Counted from the first letter of the stretch, positions 1 to 8,689 are shown. The stretch: 64,000 bases of DNA from VSJD01 sp041653875 (GCA_041653875.1 JBAZEM010000003.1:62001-126000); one strand, 5' to 3'. The notes: generated by a model from the letters alone, not told the origin. Made by a program: numbers and translations.

Positions 1-1155
1 GGGGTTCAGCCCCCGGCTGGCTTCCATGGAAGAATCCGCCGGATTATAGAGCGAGCCGGGACAGTCGGTCAGTTTCTGGAAATAGATGTTGCCTTTGTAA
101 AGGCCCACCTGCACGCTTCCCGTGGCGGATGCGGCCAGAACGTCGATGGCGGCCAAGGCCGCGCGCGTGGCCGGGTCGAAATAGCGGCCGTCATAGATCT
201 GATTGGCCGCCAGGTTCGAAAGCTGCTTGAACAGCAGGGTGGCGCGCCGATCCAAGGTCGCCTGATAAACGAACTCCAGACAGCGGCCCAGCAGTTCCAT
301 GCCGGGCGCTTCATAAACCCCGCGGCTCTTGGTGCCGATAATCCGATTTTCCAGGGCGTTCTTCATGCCGACGCCATTGCGCCCGCCGATCCGGTTGGCC
401 ATCCGCATGGCCTCCAGGGTCCCGACTTTTTTGCCGTTAAGGCGCGTGGCGCGCGCCTTCTCGAAATGCACGCTAAACCGTTCCACTTTGTCCGGGGCCT
501 TCTCCGGCCAGACGCCCATGGTGGGCGTGACGATCGTGCAGGGGGTTTGAAGACTTTCCAGGTCCTCGGCCTCGTGGGAGAGTCCCGCCAAATTGGCGTC
601 GGTGGAATATTTTTTCTTGCCGCCGGCGAAGGCATCCATGCCAAAACCCTTGAGATAGGCCGCCATCTGGGTGCGGCCGGGAAATTCGTTGAGCAAGGCG
701 GGATCGCGCCAGGGCGCATACACGTTCATCGCGGGGGCCAGCACATTGGTGTAGCGCTCGAAACGCACCTGGTCGTTGCCCCGCCCGGTGGCCCCATGCG
801 CCAGCACCGTGCAGCCGCGCTTTTTCATTTCAGGAATCAGGCCCCGCACAGTCACCGCCCGCGCCAGGCCGGTGCTGTTCCAGTAGCCGCCGTCATACAT
901 GGCCTGGGCCTTGATGACCTCGAAGCAGGCCTCGGCCATGGCGAGCTTGAGATCCACGATCACCGTGCTCGCGCCGCAGGGCGCCATGCGGGCGCGGACG
1001 GCGCGAATATCGGATTCGTCCGGCTGGCCGAGGTCGGCCGTGAAGCACACGACATCAACACCCAGGTCAACGAGCTTTTTTGTGATGGTCCGGCTGTCCA
1101 AGCCGCCGGAAACGCACAGGCCGACTTTTTCGTTCTTCAGTTCGTCAATCGTCAT
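1..1155 (-). CDS. argG: Argininosuccinate synthase-like protein (C-terminus cut off by window edge)
   Basis: This ATP-pyrophosphatase-type enzyme would condense citrulline with aspartate in arginine synthesis. The 385 visible codons start with an SGGLDS P-loop near residue 16 and contain HGATGRGNDQVRFE, YSTDANL and SRGVYE blocks typical of the family, which is usually about 400 residues, so only a short C-terminal piece is missing. The usual GTSIARP aspartate/citrulline-site block reads NSTGLARAV here, so the sequence is divergent and substrate preference could differ. The ATG at 1155 overlaps the TGA of the dihydroorotase gene by 4 bp, which fixes the start and suggests translational coupling. 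Family assignment is firm; the exact reaction is inferred. Confidence 0.87.
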   Translation of the reverse strand, partial: MTIDELKNEKVGLCVSGGLDSRTITKKLVDLGVDVVCFTADLGQPDESDIRAVRARMAPCGASTVIVDLKLAMAEACFEVIKAQAMYDGGYWNSTGLARAVTVRGLIPEMKKRGCTVLAHGATGRGNDQVRFERYTNVLAPAMNVYAPWRDPALLNEFPGRTQMAAYLKGFGMDAFAGGKKKYSTDANLAGLSHEAEDLESLQTPCTIVTPTMGVWPEKAPDKVERFSVHFEKARATRLNGKKVGTLEAMRMANRIGGRNGVGMKNALENRIIGTKSRGVYEAPGMELLGRCLEFVYQATLDRRATLLFKQLSNLAANQIYDGRYFDPATRAALAAIDVLAASATGSVQVGLYKGNIYFQKLTDCPGSLYNPADSSMEASRGLNP

Positions 1156-2108
1156 AGGAATTTCCTTTCTCCAAAAACGCGCTGAACGGCAACGCCGGTA
1201 ATGTCCTTGATTGTGGCTTCGCTCACCCCCCAGTAGGGCAAAACATCCTCCACCAGCGATCGGTACAGGCAGAGCGAAGGATAGCCGGATTCGTAGGGCG
1301 GGTACAGTTTTTCGCTGATGGGGTGGGGAGCATGATCGGTTTCGATCCAGTCGATTTCACCCCGCTTGAGCGCCTGGCGCAGGGCGATGGTATCGGCCAA
1401 CTCGCGCAACGGCGGATTGACTTTATAAAGCAGGCCTTCCCGGCCTTTCATGTGATCCGCCGACCACAGCAGATGGTGGGGGGTGACGCCGCAGGTGATA
1501 TTCAGGTCCGAGCGCGCGGCCTTGACAAGCTCCAACGACGACGCGGTGGAAAGGTGGCAGATGTGCAAAGTTCCCTGGAAATTAACCGCCCGGGCGAACG
1601 CGATCTGATCGGCGATCGAGGCCGTTTCGGCCTGGGGCGGACGGGCCAGGCTGTGACTGGCCGGGCGGGCGGGATCGAAACCGCGGGTGAAAATGGACTC
1701 TTTTTCGGCATGCACCGCCAGCATGCCGTGATAACCGGCGGCGGCCAGAAACGCATATACTTTTTTTTGGTCGGCTTCGCGCGCCAGGGCCAGGGCGCCC
1801 ACCGAAGGGCCGGCATAGAGTTTGATGCCGACGACCTGGCCGCAATGATCGACCAGGCCGGCGGCTTCGCGCAATTGCTTTTCGTCGGCCGTGGCGCCCA
1901 TGTAAAGCCGGTAACGTTTCAGGTCGGCGCGCGGGACAAGCGCCAGACGCGCCGTCACGTCGCGTTCCGTCAGGATCGGCGGGTCCGTATTGGGCATATC
2001 GAAAATCATGTCCACCCCTTGCGCGTCGCACAGCTTCAGGACGTGGGTAATGGTTTCCTTGTAAGCCTGTTGACCGTCGCGGCAATGGACGTGGGGATCG
2101 ATTCTCAT
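1152..2108 (-). CDS. pyrC: Dihydroorotase
   Basis: A cyclic amidohydrolase that interconverts carbamoyl-aspartate and dihydroorotate, the third step of pyrimidine synthesis, in the cytoplasm. At 318 residues it is near the size of the compact PyrC class. The N-terminal HVH pair (His6, His8) supplies zinc ligands, Lys96 in GIKLYAGPS is the expected carboxylated lysine, and ETDHAPH near the C-terminus carries the catalytic aspartate. The ATG overlaps the pyrE stop by 4 bp and the stop overlaps the argG start by 4 bp, so the three genes form one coupled operon. Confidence 0.92.
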   Translation of the reverse strand: MRIDPHVHCRDGQQAYKETITHVLKLCDAQGVDMIFDMPNTDPPILTERDVTARLALVPRADLKRYRLYMGATADEKQLREAAGLVDHCGQVVGIKLYAGPSVGALALAREADQKKVYAFLAAAGYHGMLAVHAEKESIFTRGFDPARPASHSLARPPQAETASIADQIAFARAVNFQGTLHICHLSTASSLELVKAARSDLNITCGVTPHHLLWSADHMKGREGLLYKVNPPLRELADTIALRQALKRGEIDWIETDHAPHPISEKLYPPYESGYPSLCLYRSLVEDVLPYWGVSEATIKDITGVAVQRVFGERKFL

Positions 2109-2881
2109 GGCGTCTTCGCAATGCGCTCAAGGTCGGCGCCGATTCGGGGATATGTGTTTATAATCCGGGCGGCTTTGGCCTGGGTTTTGGGGTCCTGGTA
2201 AAATTTGCGAAAATAGTCCGGACGGCTAAGCAAGGCGCGTTCCGCCCAGGCATCCCGGCTGCCCTGGCGGGCGACCAGTTCGGCATAAAGCGCCGCGGAG
2301 ACGCGCCCGGTTTCCCGCGCGATACTCCAGGCGCGCGCATCCAACGGCACAACGCAAAACAGCCGGATGCCCAGTTCTTTCAGAAGCGCGAACCCGTCTT
2401 CCATGCGGTCCACGAACGAAACCACCCCGGCCAGCCGGCCGCCGCCGCGCTCGATGATCGGTTTCCAATAATCCCGCACCGAGGATCCCTCGTTATTCAG
2501 GTCGGCCACGTGAAGAAATATTTTCCCGGCAATATCGGCCCCCAGCACCTTGCCGTCCTTGTACATCTTGAGATGCGGCTTGCGCAGGGCAACGGCGACC
2601 GGATTGGAGAAATCCCAGTCGCGCGTTTCGCCGCCGGAAATGGCGTCGAACGCGCCGAACTCCGTCCGGATCAGGCCGGCAAGCGACTGGATCGCCGCGG
2701 CATAGGCCGGCCCATCCTTTTCCACCGTGATGCTCTGGACATAGTAAGGGCCCACCTGGCCGGAGGTGTAAGGGAACCAGGGTGTGCGCTCATCCACGAA
2801 CCGGAATGCGCCGGTATTCAGCAGGTTCCGCAGATTGATTGCCTGTGCGGCAATGGCATCGAATGCAGTCATGGTCGGCAT
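2105..2881 (-). CDS. pyrE: Orotate phosphoribosyltransferase-like protein
   Basis: Predicted to transfer the phosphoribosyl group of PRPP to orotate. The 258-residue protein shows the OPRT-like block FPYTSGQVGPYYVQ near the N-terminus, an ISGGETRDWDFSNP core and an unusual PRPP-loop segment, VADLNNEGSSV, where classic enzymes have an acidic-rich D-x-x-T-T-G-G loop. The start at 2881 is chosen because GGGGA lies about 6 bases upstream; the reading frame remains open far upstream, antisense to the neighbouring ATPase gene, but that part is not coding. It is the first gene of the pyrE-pyrC-argG operon. The divergent loop makes the assignment slightly less certain than its neighbours. Confidence 0.85.
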   Translation of the reverse strand: MPTMTAFDAIAAQAINLRNLLNTGAFRFVDERTPWFPYTSGQVGPYYVQSITVEKDGPAYAAAIQSLAGLIRTEFGAFDAISGGETRDWDFSNPVAVALRKPHLKMYKDGKVLGADIAGKIFLHVADLNNEGSSVRDYWKPIIERGGGRLAGVVSFVDRMEDGFALLKELGIRLFCVVPLDARAWSIARETGRVSAALYAELVARQGSRDAWAERALLSRPDYFRKFYQDPKTQAKAARIINTYPRIGADLERIAKTP

Positions 2882-2949
2882 CGTCTTCCCCCGTGTGTGT
2901 TTCGCACCATACCAATGCGAAAACCCCGCAACCCAAAGTTTTTTCTGCC

Positions 2950-2976
2950 TTAGGCGGACCCGCCTCCGGCGGGTAC
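2950..2976. repeat. Short GC-rich hairpin repeat
   Basis: A GGCGGACCCGCC / GGCGGG hairpin between pyrE and the ATPase gene. On the minus strand it contains CCGCCGGAGGCGG followed by GTCCGCCTA, the same core as the copies at 61486-61507, 61633-61654 and, partly, 61690-61708. It is followed by a CACGAAACA-type 9-bp repeat at 2979-3006. Confidence 0.6.
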
Positions 2977-3030
2977 CACGAAACACACAAAACACACGAA
3001 AGTTCAGCAAAACAATATTACAGATTCTAT

Positions 3031-5805
3031 TCAGGCCGGCGCCTTGCGGCGCAACAAAAACTTCTCCAGCTCGACCGCCCAGAACAGCGTCGAGCTCAGG
3101 ACGGCGCAGATCGCCAGATCGAAGGCCGATAACGGCGCGGTTTGAAAGAACTTCTGGAGGAAAGGCGCGTACACCAGGGCCAACTGCAGAACGATCGTCA
3201 GCAACACCGCGCCCAGCAGCGGCTTGTTGGTGAACACCCCCACCGTGAAGAGCGATTGCCGATTGGATCGGATCGCCATGACATGCGCCAGTTGGAGGAA
3301 CGTCAGCGTCGTAAAAACGACGGTGCGGAAATGCGCGATGACGTCCTGGCCGCCGCCATGCGCCTTGCCCAGACCGGCGACCCAGTAACCGGCGCCCAGC
3401 GACACCGCGCACATCAGGAGCCCCACCCACAGGATGTGCCAGCCCATGCCCTGGCCAAGGATGTTGTCCGTCAAACGCCGGGGCCGGCGGCGCATAATAT
3501 CGCGCTCGGCCGGCTCGACGCTGAGGGCCAGCGCCGGCAGGCCGTCGGTCACCAGGTTCATCCAGAGAATCTGGATCGGCAGCAAGGGCAGGGGCATTCC
3601 CATGAACGGCGCCAGCAGCATGACCCATAACTCGCCGGAGTTCGTGCTCAGAAGATACTTGATGAATTTACGGATGTTGTCGTAAATCGCGCGACCTTCC
3701 TCGACGGCGGCGACAATCGTGGCGAAATTGTCGTCCTGCAAGACCATGTCGGCGACCTCCTTGGTGACATCGGTGCCGGTAATGCCCATGGCCACGCCGA
3801 TATCCGATTTCCGCAGAGCGGGCGCATCGTTGACCCCGTCGCCCGTCATGGCGACAACGTGCCCGCGTTGCTGCAAGGCCTGGATGATTTTGAGTTTGTG
3901 TTCCGGGGAAACGCGCGCGTAAACGGCCGTGTCTTCAACCCGGTCGTAAAGCTCGGCGGGCGACAGTTTGTCGAGGTCGGCCCCCGTCAAAACCGCGCCG
4001 TCGGCGGCGATGCCCAGTTGCCGGGCTATTTCCCGGGCGGTCAGGGGGTGGTCGCCGGTGATCATCACCGGCCGGATGCCGGCCGTCCGGCAGGTTTGAA
4101 CCGCGGCGCGCACCTCCTGGCGCGGCGGATCGATCATGCCGATCAAGCCGAGGAAAACCATGTTTCGCTCCAGGTCCTGCTTTACGCCGCCGCCATCCAG
4201 CAGGCGGAACGCGACACCCAGCACGCGCATGCCGGCCTGCGCAAGCGCGTCGTTGGCGGCAAGTATCTCCTTGCGCCTGTCCGCGGTCAGCGGCCGGGCG
4301 CCGGCCGAAGTCCAGGCTTCGGCGCAGACATCAAGCAGGCTGTCAACGGCGCCTTTGCAAAAGGCCGCATCAGGCCTCCGGCCGCCGTCATCCGCCCGCA
4401 TGGCCTTGGCGAGATCCGGAGGAACAGCCGGGCCGATGCTATGAACGGTCGTCATCCGCTTGCGATCCGAATCGAAGGGGATTTCGTCCACGCGCTGAAA
4501 AACCTGCTCCAATTCCTGCTTGAACAATCCCATGGCGGCGGCCGCCACCACCAGGGCGCCCTCGGTCGGATCGCCGATGGCCTGCAGGTGTTCGTTCCGG
4601 CCGGCGCGCGGTTTCAAAATGGCGTCGTTACAAAGAGCGCCGGCCGTCAAAAGCAGGCCGATGCCCGGATGGCCATCCAACGGCAGGCGCCGGTCGGTCT
4701 GGTCATCCCAAACCGGGCCATCGCGCCCCAACCGCTCGGTCAGGTCGATTCTATCCCCGCCAACGTCCAAGACGGTGACGGTCATGCGATTTTCCGTCAA
4801 CGTGCCGGTTTTGTCGGAGCAGATGACTGTGACCGACCCCAGCGTTTCAACCGCCAGGAGCTTGCGAATCAATGTCCGCCGCGAGAGCATCCGTTGCGCG
4901 CCAAGGGCCAGCGCGATCGTCACCACCGCCGGCAAACCCTCCGGCACGGCGGCAACCGCCATGCTGATGGCGGTCAGAAACATGAGTTTGACGTTCGCCA
5001 TGCCCAGGCCGCCGCGAATCAGGCCCTGGAAAAAGATGACGGCCACCAGGGCCAGGGCCGCCAGCGCCAGACCTTTGCCCAGTTGGTCGAGCCTTTTTTG
5101 CAAAGGGGTTGCCTCGCGCTTGACGCCCTGAATCAGCGTGGCGATGCCCCCCAATTCCGTGCGCATGCCGGTGGCCGTGATCAAGGCCAGCCCGCGGCCA
5201 TACGTGACGATCGTTCCCATATAGGCCATGTTGCGGCGGTCCCCCAGCGCAACCTCCGCGCCCTCAAGACGGGCGACATTTTTTTCCACCGGCTCCGACT
5301 CGCCGGTGAGGGCCGCTTCCTGCACGCGCAGATTGGCCGTCTCCAGCAGGCGGCAATCGGCCGGAACGAGGTTGCCGGCTTCCAGAAACAGAATGTCGCC
5401 CGGCGCCAGGTCGCGCGAGGAAATCTCCTGCACGCCGCCGTTGCGCCGCACCTTTACGGTCGGCACGGACATTCTCCTGAGGGCCGCCATGGCCTTTTCG
5501 GCGCGGTATTCCTGGCTGAGTCCCAGCAGTGCGTTCAGCACGACAATGACGAAGATGACCGCGGCATCCGCATATTCGCCCAGGGCGGCGGAAACGATGG
5601 CGGCGGCGATCAGGACGACGATCAGGACGCCCGTGAATTGCTCCCGCAGAATCACCCAGGGACTCTTGATGCCCCGCTCCTCCAGCGCGTTGGGCCCGTA
5701 AGCATCCAGGCGTCGTTGGGCTTCCCGGTCGCTCAAGCCGCGTGAAGCATCGCTGTCGAGTTCGGCCAGAGATTCGGCGGTCGAAATGTTCCACCAGGCG
5801 TTCAT
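3031..5805 (-). CDS. P-type Ca2+-transporting ATPase (type IIA)
   Basis: An inner-membrane cation pump of 924 residues, the usual size for bacterial SERCA/PMR1-like enzymes. It has the phosphorylation motif DKTGTLT, the TGES actuator motif, the MTGDGVNDAPAL hinge and about ten membrane spans. Helix M4 has PEGLP with the ion-binding glutamate, and M6 reads NLVTDG, supplying the Asn, Thr and Asp Ca2+ ligands; M5 reads TNSGE. These residues favour Ca2+ over Na+/K+ or heavy metals. The start at 5805 (MNAWW) has GGGAGA about 9 bases upstream; a longer frame to 5877 has no such site. It is transcribed alone, 150 bp upstream of pyrE. Confidence 0.9.
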   Translation of the reverse strand: MNAWWNISTAESLAELDSDASRGLSDREAQRRLDAYGPNALEERGIKSPWVILREQFTGVLIVVLIAAAIVSAALGEYADAAVIFVIVVLNALLGLSQEYRAEKAMAALRRMSVPTVKVRRNGGVQEISSRDLAPGDILFLEAGNLVPADCRLLETANLRVQEAALTGESEPVEKNVARLEGAEVALGDRRNMAYMGTIVTYGRGLALITATGMRTELGGIATLIQGVKREATPLQKRLDQLGKGLALAALALVAVIFFQGLIRGGLGMANVKLMFLTAISMAVAAVPEGLPAVVTIALALGAQRMLSRRTLIRKLLAVETLGSVTVICSDKTGTLTENRMTVTVLDVGGDRIDLTERLGRDGPVWDDQTDRRLPLDGHPGIGLLLTAGALCNDAILKPRAGRNEHLQAIGDPTEGALVVAAAAMGLFKQELEQVFQRVDEIPFDSDRKRMTTVHSIGPAVPPDLAKAMRADDGGRRPDAAFCKGAVDSLLDVCAEAWTSAGARPLTADRRKEILAANDALAQAGMRVLGVAFRLLDGGGVKQDLERNMVFLGLIGMIDPPRQEVRAAVQTCRTAGIRPVMITGDHPLTAREIARQLGIAADGAVLTGADLDKLSPAELYDRVEDTAVYARVSPEHKLKIIQALQQRGHVVAMTGDGVNDAPALRKSDIGVAMGITGTDVTKEVADMVLQDDNFATIVAAVEEGRAIYDNIRKFIKYLLSTNSGELWVMLLAPFMGMPLPLLPIQILWMNLVTDGLPALALSVEPAERDIMRRRPRRLTDNILGQGMGWHILWVGLLMCAVSLGAGYWVAGLGKAHGGGQDVIAHFRTVVFTTLTFLQLAHVMAIRSNRQSLFTVGVFTNKPLLGAVLLTIVLQLALVYAPFLQKFFQTAPLSAFDLAICAVLSSTLFWAVELEKFLLRRKAPA

Positions 5806-5889
5806 ATCGCGCGTCTCCCGATTCTGACAATGGCTGAAAACGGATATCATAAAGATTTTTGCCGGCCCATGCAACATTAACCGGCGGCA

Positions 5890-6021
5890 ATATGGGTCAC
5901 TATTTGGGGGGGGGTGTAGATGCGGTTCGATAGAACCGCGGATTGCCGTTCTATCGAACGGCCACTACACCTCAGCCCGCGACCGCATTAGGTTGCCCGC
6001 CCCCCATTTACTGACCCATTA
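5890..6021. mobile_element. MITE-like element with 9-bp flanking direct repeat
   Basis: This non-coding block of about 132 bp has imperfect terminal inverted repeats of about 20 bp: ATGGGTCA-C-TATTTGGGG at the left (5892-5912) and its complement, ending TTTACTGACCCAT, at the right (6000-6019). The 9-bp sequence CCGGCGGCA lies immediately outside both ends (5881-5889 and 6022-6030), as expected of a target-site duplication. Inside is a complete GTAG-bounded paired hairpin (5916-5968). No ORF lies inside, so mobilisation would need a transposase in trans. The rest of the 5806-6141 interval holds nothing else I can recognise. Confidence 0.65.
5916..5968. repeat. GTAG-type paired hairpin (REP/BIME-like)
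   Basis: The left arm is GTAG followed by a GCGGTTC-GATA-GAACCGC hairpin. The right arm is the inverted version, GCCGTTC-TATC-GAACGGC, ending in CTAC. This head-to-head arrangement of two REP-like units bounded by GTAG and CTAC is the classic BIME layout. It is closely related to the pair at 52294-52352, which has GTTA and TTAC loops. Confidence 0.7.
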
Positions 6022-6141
6022 CCGGCGGCACGACTTTACGGTTGCAGGGGAGGCGGCGCTTCTGTTAAAAGACCTGCTTGTGTCAATCGGAACAAGATGT
6101 TTTTCCGCGGTGGAACGCGCCGGTGCGCAAAAGGGGACGCC

Positions 6142-6894
6142 ATGCTGACGGCATTCGGGATTTCCGCGGCCGCGGTGGTCTTGGCCGAAATGGGCGACAA
6201 GACCCAACTGCTGGCCATGTCCTTTGCCATGCGCTATCGCTGGCAAACCGTGCTTTGGGCGGTGGCCGCGGCCACCCTGCTGAACCACTTTCTGGCCGTC
6301 GTTGTCGGCAACGTCATTACCGACATTGTGCCCATTGCATGGGTGAAATTGCTGGCGGCTTTATCGTTTCTGTTGTTCGGTCTGTGGACCCTGCACGACG
6401 ACACCGCCCCGGGCGCCCGGCAGCGCGCCGTGACAAGCCCGTTTATGACTGTGGCGCTTGCGTTTTTTATCGCGGAGATGGGCGACAAGACGCAGTTAAT
6501 GACGATGACCCTGGCCGCGGACCAGGTCGTCAAGGTCGGCGGCGCCGGGCTTGCGGCCAAAGCCCAGCAGATCGTGCCCGTCTGGATGGGCACCACTTGC
6601 GGAATGATCGTTGCGGACGCTATCGGCATTCTGGTCGGTATTGTCCTGCATAAGCGCCTTCCGATGCGCGTGGTCAAGTGGCTGGCCGCAATCGCATTTG
6701 CGGTGTTCGGAATGCTGGGGTTGCACGCGAGCCTGGACCATTTGCTGCCGAAGGGGGTGACGATCCATCATGGATACCTCATCGGACTAATACCGGTAAT
6801 GGCCTTGTTTATGATCGTAATCGCCAGACGGAGTGCGCGGCGCGGCGTCTTAGGGCGTTATTGCCATGTGCGCCCGGGGGTGATACAGTCTTGA
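6142..6894 (+). CDS. GDT1/UPF0016 (TMEM165) family cation transporter
   Basis: A small inner-membrane protein of 250 residues predicted to export Mn2+ or Ca2+. It has six hydrophobic segments arranged as two related halves, each carrying the family signature E-x-G-D-K-T: EMGDKTQL at about residues 16 and 112. The start at 6142 is chosen over 6097 because AGGGGA lies 6 bases upstream and the extra N-terminal residues are hydrophilic and not conserved in character. It follows the MITE-like element and precedes the ABC permease by 49 bp. The metal cannot be determined from sequence alone. Confidence 0.87.
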   Translation: MLTAFGISAAAVVLAEMGDKTQLLAMSFAMRYRWQTVLWAVAAATLLNHFLAVVVGNVITDIVPIAWVKLLAALSFLLFGLWTLHDDTAPGARQRAVTSPFMTVALAFFIAEMGDKTQLMTMTLAADQVVKVGGAGLAAKAQQIVPVWMGTTCGMIVADAIGILVGIVLHKRLPMRVVKWLAAIAFAVFGMLGLHASLDHLLPKGVTIHHGYLIGLIPVMALFMIVIARRSARRGVLGRYCHVRPGVIQS

Positions 6895-6943
6895 CGCAAA
6901 CGCGCTTAATACGGCATGCGGATCGGCTTTGGACCCAACCATT

Positions 6944-7771
6944 ATGGCCTTCGATATGAATGACGCACCCGAAGATCGCCGGCTATTGGCCGGGCTTGCC
7001 CGGCGACGCCGCATTGTTTTGGCGTTGACCTGGCAGGATCTGCGCAACCGCTATGTCGGCGCGACCTTCGGTTTGCTCTGGTCGTTCATCCAACCGCTGG
7101 TCATGGCCGTGATCATGTGGTTCGTGTTCACGGCCATGGGCGCCCAGCCCCGACACGGCATACCGTTCATCGTCTGGTTCCTGACAAGCGTCGCCGCCTA
7201 TAACTTTTTTGCCGAGTCGCTGGGCACAGCCGCGCAGGTCTTCCGGGAATACGCCTTCCTGGTCAAGAAAGTCAGGTTTCAGATTGAAGTCCTGCCGCTG
7301 GTTAAAATACTCGCCGCCGCCTTTGTGCATGTTTTGTTCCTGGCCGTCGTCATCGTCGTCCTGTTGGCCCAGGGCGTGAGCGTGTCGTGGTTCTGGCCGC
7401 AAACCTTGTATTATATGGCCGCGCTGATCCTGCTCGTGCAAGGCCTGAGCTGGATCGCGGCAACGCTCAACGTCTTCAGCCGCGATGTGGCCTACGGGAT
7501 CCAGGTGCTGTTGCAATTGGGCTTATGGGTGTCGCCCGTGTTCTGGGAGTTCGAGATGATCCCGGCGCGCTTCCAGGCGCTGGCCGCCCTGCTGAAATTG
7601 AATCCGCTGGTGTATATCGTCCAGGGGTACCGCCACAGCCTGATCGAGCAGATCCCGTTCTGGGCGGATTGGCGGCTCATGCTCTATTTCTGGTGCTTTA
7701 CGCTGGCCGTGTGGCTGGCGGGCTACGGGCTCTTTAAGAAACTCAAGCCCCAGTTCGCCGACGTGCTGTGA
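6944..7771 (+). CDS. ABC-2 type export permease (polysaccharide/O-antigen type)
   Basis: A 275-residue membrane protein with a cytoplasmic N-terminus rich in Arg (RRRRIVLALTWQDLRNRYVG), then LLWSFIQPLV and six predicted transmembrane helices, typical of Wzm/KpsM/TagG permeases that export surface polysaccharides with an ATP-binding partner. No ATPase gene lies beside it: the next gene is ispH on the opposite strand. An in-frame TTG at 6929 is a possible alternative start; no clear ribosome binding site separates the choices. The partner Wzt-like ATPase must be elsewhere or has been lost. Confidence 0.8.
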   Translation: MAFDMNDAPEDRRLLAGLARRRRIVLALTWQDLRNRYVGATFGLLWSFIQPLVMAVIMWFVFTAMGAQPRHGIPFIVWFLTSVAAYNFFAESLGTAAQVFREYAFLVKKVRFQIEVLPLVKILAAAFVHVLFLAVVIVVLLAQGVSVSWFWPQTLYYMAALILLVQGLSWIAATLNVFSRDVAYGIQVLLQLGLWVSPVFWEFEMIPARFQALAALLKLNPLVYIVQGYRHSLIEQIPFWADWRLMLYFWCFTLAVWLAGYGLFKKLKPQFADVL

Positions 7772-7777
7772 ATCGAA

Positions 7778-8689
7778 CTATAGCCGACGTAAAGCCGGCT
7801 CTACATTCTTGGTGGAGCCGGTTTTATACCGGCTAAGTTTTTTCCCGGCGCCCGTCAGCGCCCTGATCCGCGCAATCACGGCCTGCGTGGTCGTCTCGGG
7901 CGTCGAGGCGCCCGCCGTGATGCCCAGCGAACGAACGTTCCTGAACCAGCGGGAATCGAGCTCCTCCGGCGATTGAATCCAATGCGCGCGCGCATTCAGG
8001 GCTTTGGCGATCTCGTAGAGCCGTTTGGTGTTGGCGCTCGTGCGCGATCCGATGATCAGGATGGCGTCGTTTTGCAGGGGGAGCGTTTTGATTTCCTCCT
8101 GTTTCATGCGCGTCGGCTTGCAAATCGTATTGAAAAAGCGCGCGTCGGCAATCCGGGCCTTCAGCCGTTCCACGATGGGCAGAACCCGGTCCAGGTTCTG
8201 GGTGGATTGCACCACGATGGCCGCCTTGCGCACCCTCCGCAGAGCCTTCCAGGGAATATGCCCGGCATGCTCGATGATCACGGCCCGGCGCGCAATCTGG
8301 CCGATAATGCCCAGCACCTCGTCGTGGCGGCGGTCGCCGATAACGATCACACGCCGCCCCTGGCGGTCCATGGCGCGAACGATCCGGTGAATTTCGCGCA
8401 CCATCGGGCAGGTGGCGTCCACGATGGCATAACCGTGGCGGCGGGCCAGCGCCAGGGTCCGGCGGGACGCGCCGTGCGCGCGGATGAGCAGTTTGGCGTT
8501 GAGGCCCGCTCCCAGGCGCTTTATTTTCCGGATGCCGGCCGCCTCCAGTTCCCGGATCACCGCTTCGTTGTGCACCAGATCGCCGAGCATGCAGACGGGT
8601 TTGCGCGCGGAAGCCAGGTCCCGCGCGATCCTGATCGCGCGCCGCACCCCGAAACAAAACCCCGCCGATTTGGCCAGATGAATTTGCAT
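7778..8689 (-). CDS. ispH: 4-hydroxy-3-methylbut-2-enyl diphosphate reductase
   Basis: This 4Fe-4S enzyme performs the last step of the non-mevalonate isoprenoid pathway, giving IPP and DMAPP. The 303-residue protein has the three cluster cysteines, Cys12 (AGFCFGVRRA), Cys94 (DATCPMV) and Cys190 (NTICKPT), Glu124 in RHDEV as the proton-relay glutamate, and a GSRTSANT-x-RL / GITAGASTPE substrate region. The start at 8689 has GGGGG 6 bases upstream. The last 19 residues (285-303) and the TAG stop are encoded by a GTAG-type hairpin repeat at 7780-7836, so the natural C-terminus appears to have been replaced. Confidence 0.93.
   Translation of the reverse strand: MQIHLAKSAGFCFGVRRAIRIARDLASARKPVCMLGDLVHNEAVIRELEAAGIRKIKRLGAGLNAKLLIRAHGASRRTLALARRHGYAIVDATCPMVREIHRIVRAMDRQGRRVIVIGDRRHDEVLGIIGQIARRAVIIEHAGHIPWKALRRVRKAAIVVQSTQNLDRVLPIVERLKARIADARFFNTICKPTRMKQEEIKTLPLQNDAILIIGSRTSANTKRLYEIAKALNARAHWIQSPEELDSRWFRNVRSLGITAGASTPETTTQAVIARIRALTGAGKKLSRYKTGSTKNVEPALRRL
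7780..7836. repeat. GTAG-type paired hairpin overlapping the ispH 3' end
   Basis: The left arm is an ATAGCCGAC / GCCGGCT hairpin ending in CTAC at 7801-7804. The right arm starts GTGGAGCCGGTTTTAT and closes with ACCGGCTAA. The left arm is nearly the same sequence as the repeats at 61435 and 61586. It lies between the convergent permease and ispH genes and is translated as the IspH tail. Confidence 0.7.

Noticed and set aside
2882..3628. N-terminal extension of the pyrE frame by about 250 codons
   Set aside because: The extension overlaps the 3' end of the ATPase gene in another frame and has no conserved content; the internal ATG at 2881 has a good ribosome binding site.
3859..5745. 628-residue open frame on the plus strand across the P-type ATPase gene
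   Set aside because: It is antisense to a gene with complete catalytic motifs; the low-complexity Gly/Gln/Arg/His-rich translation is typical of shadow frames in GC-rich DNA.
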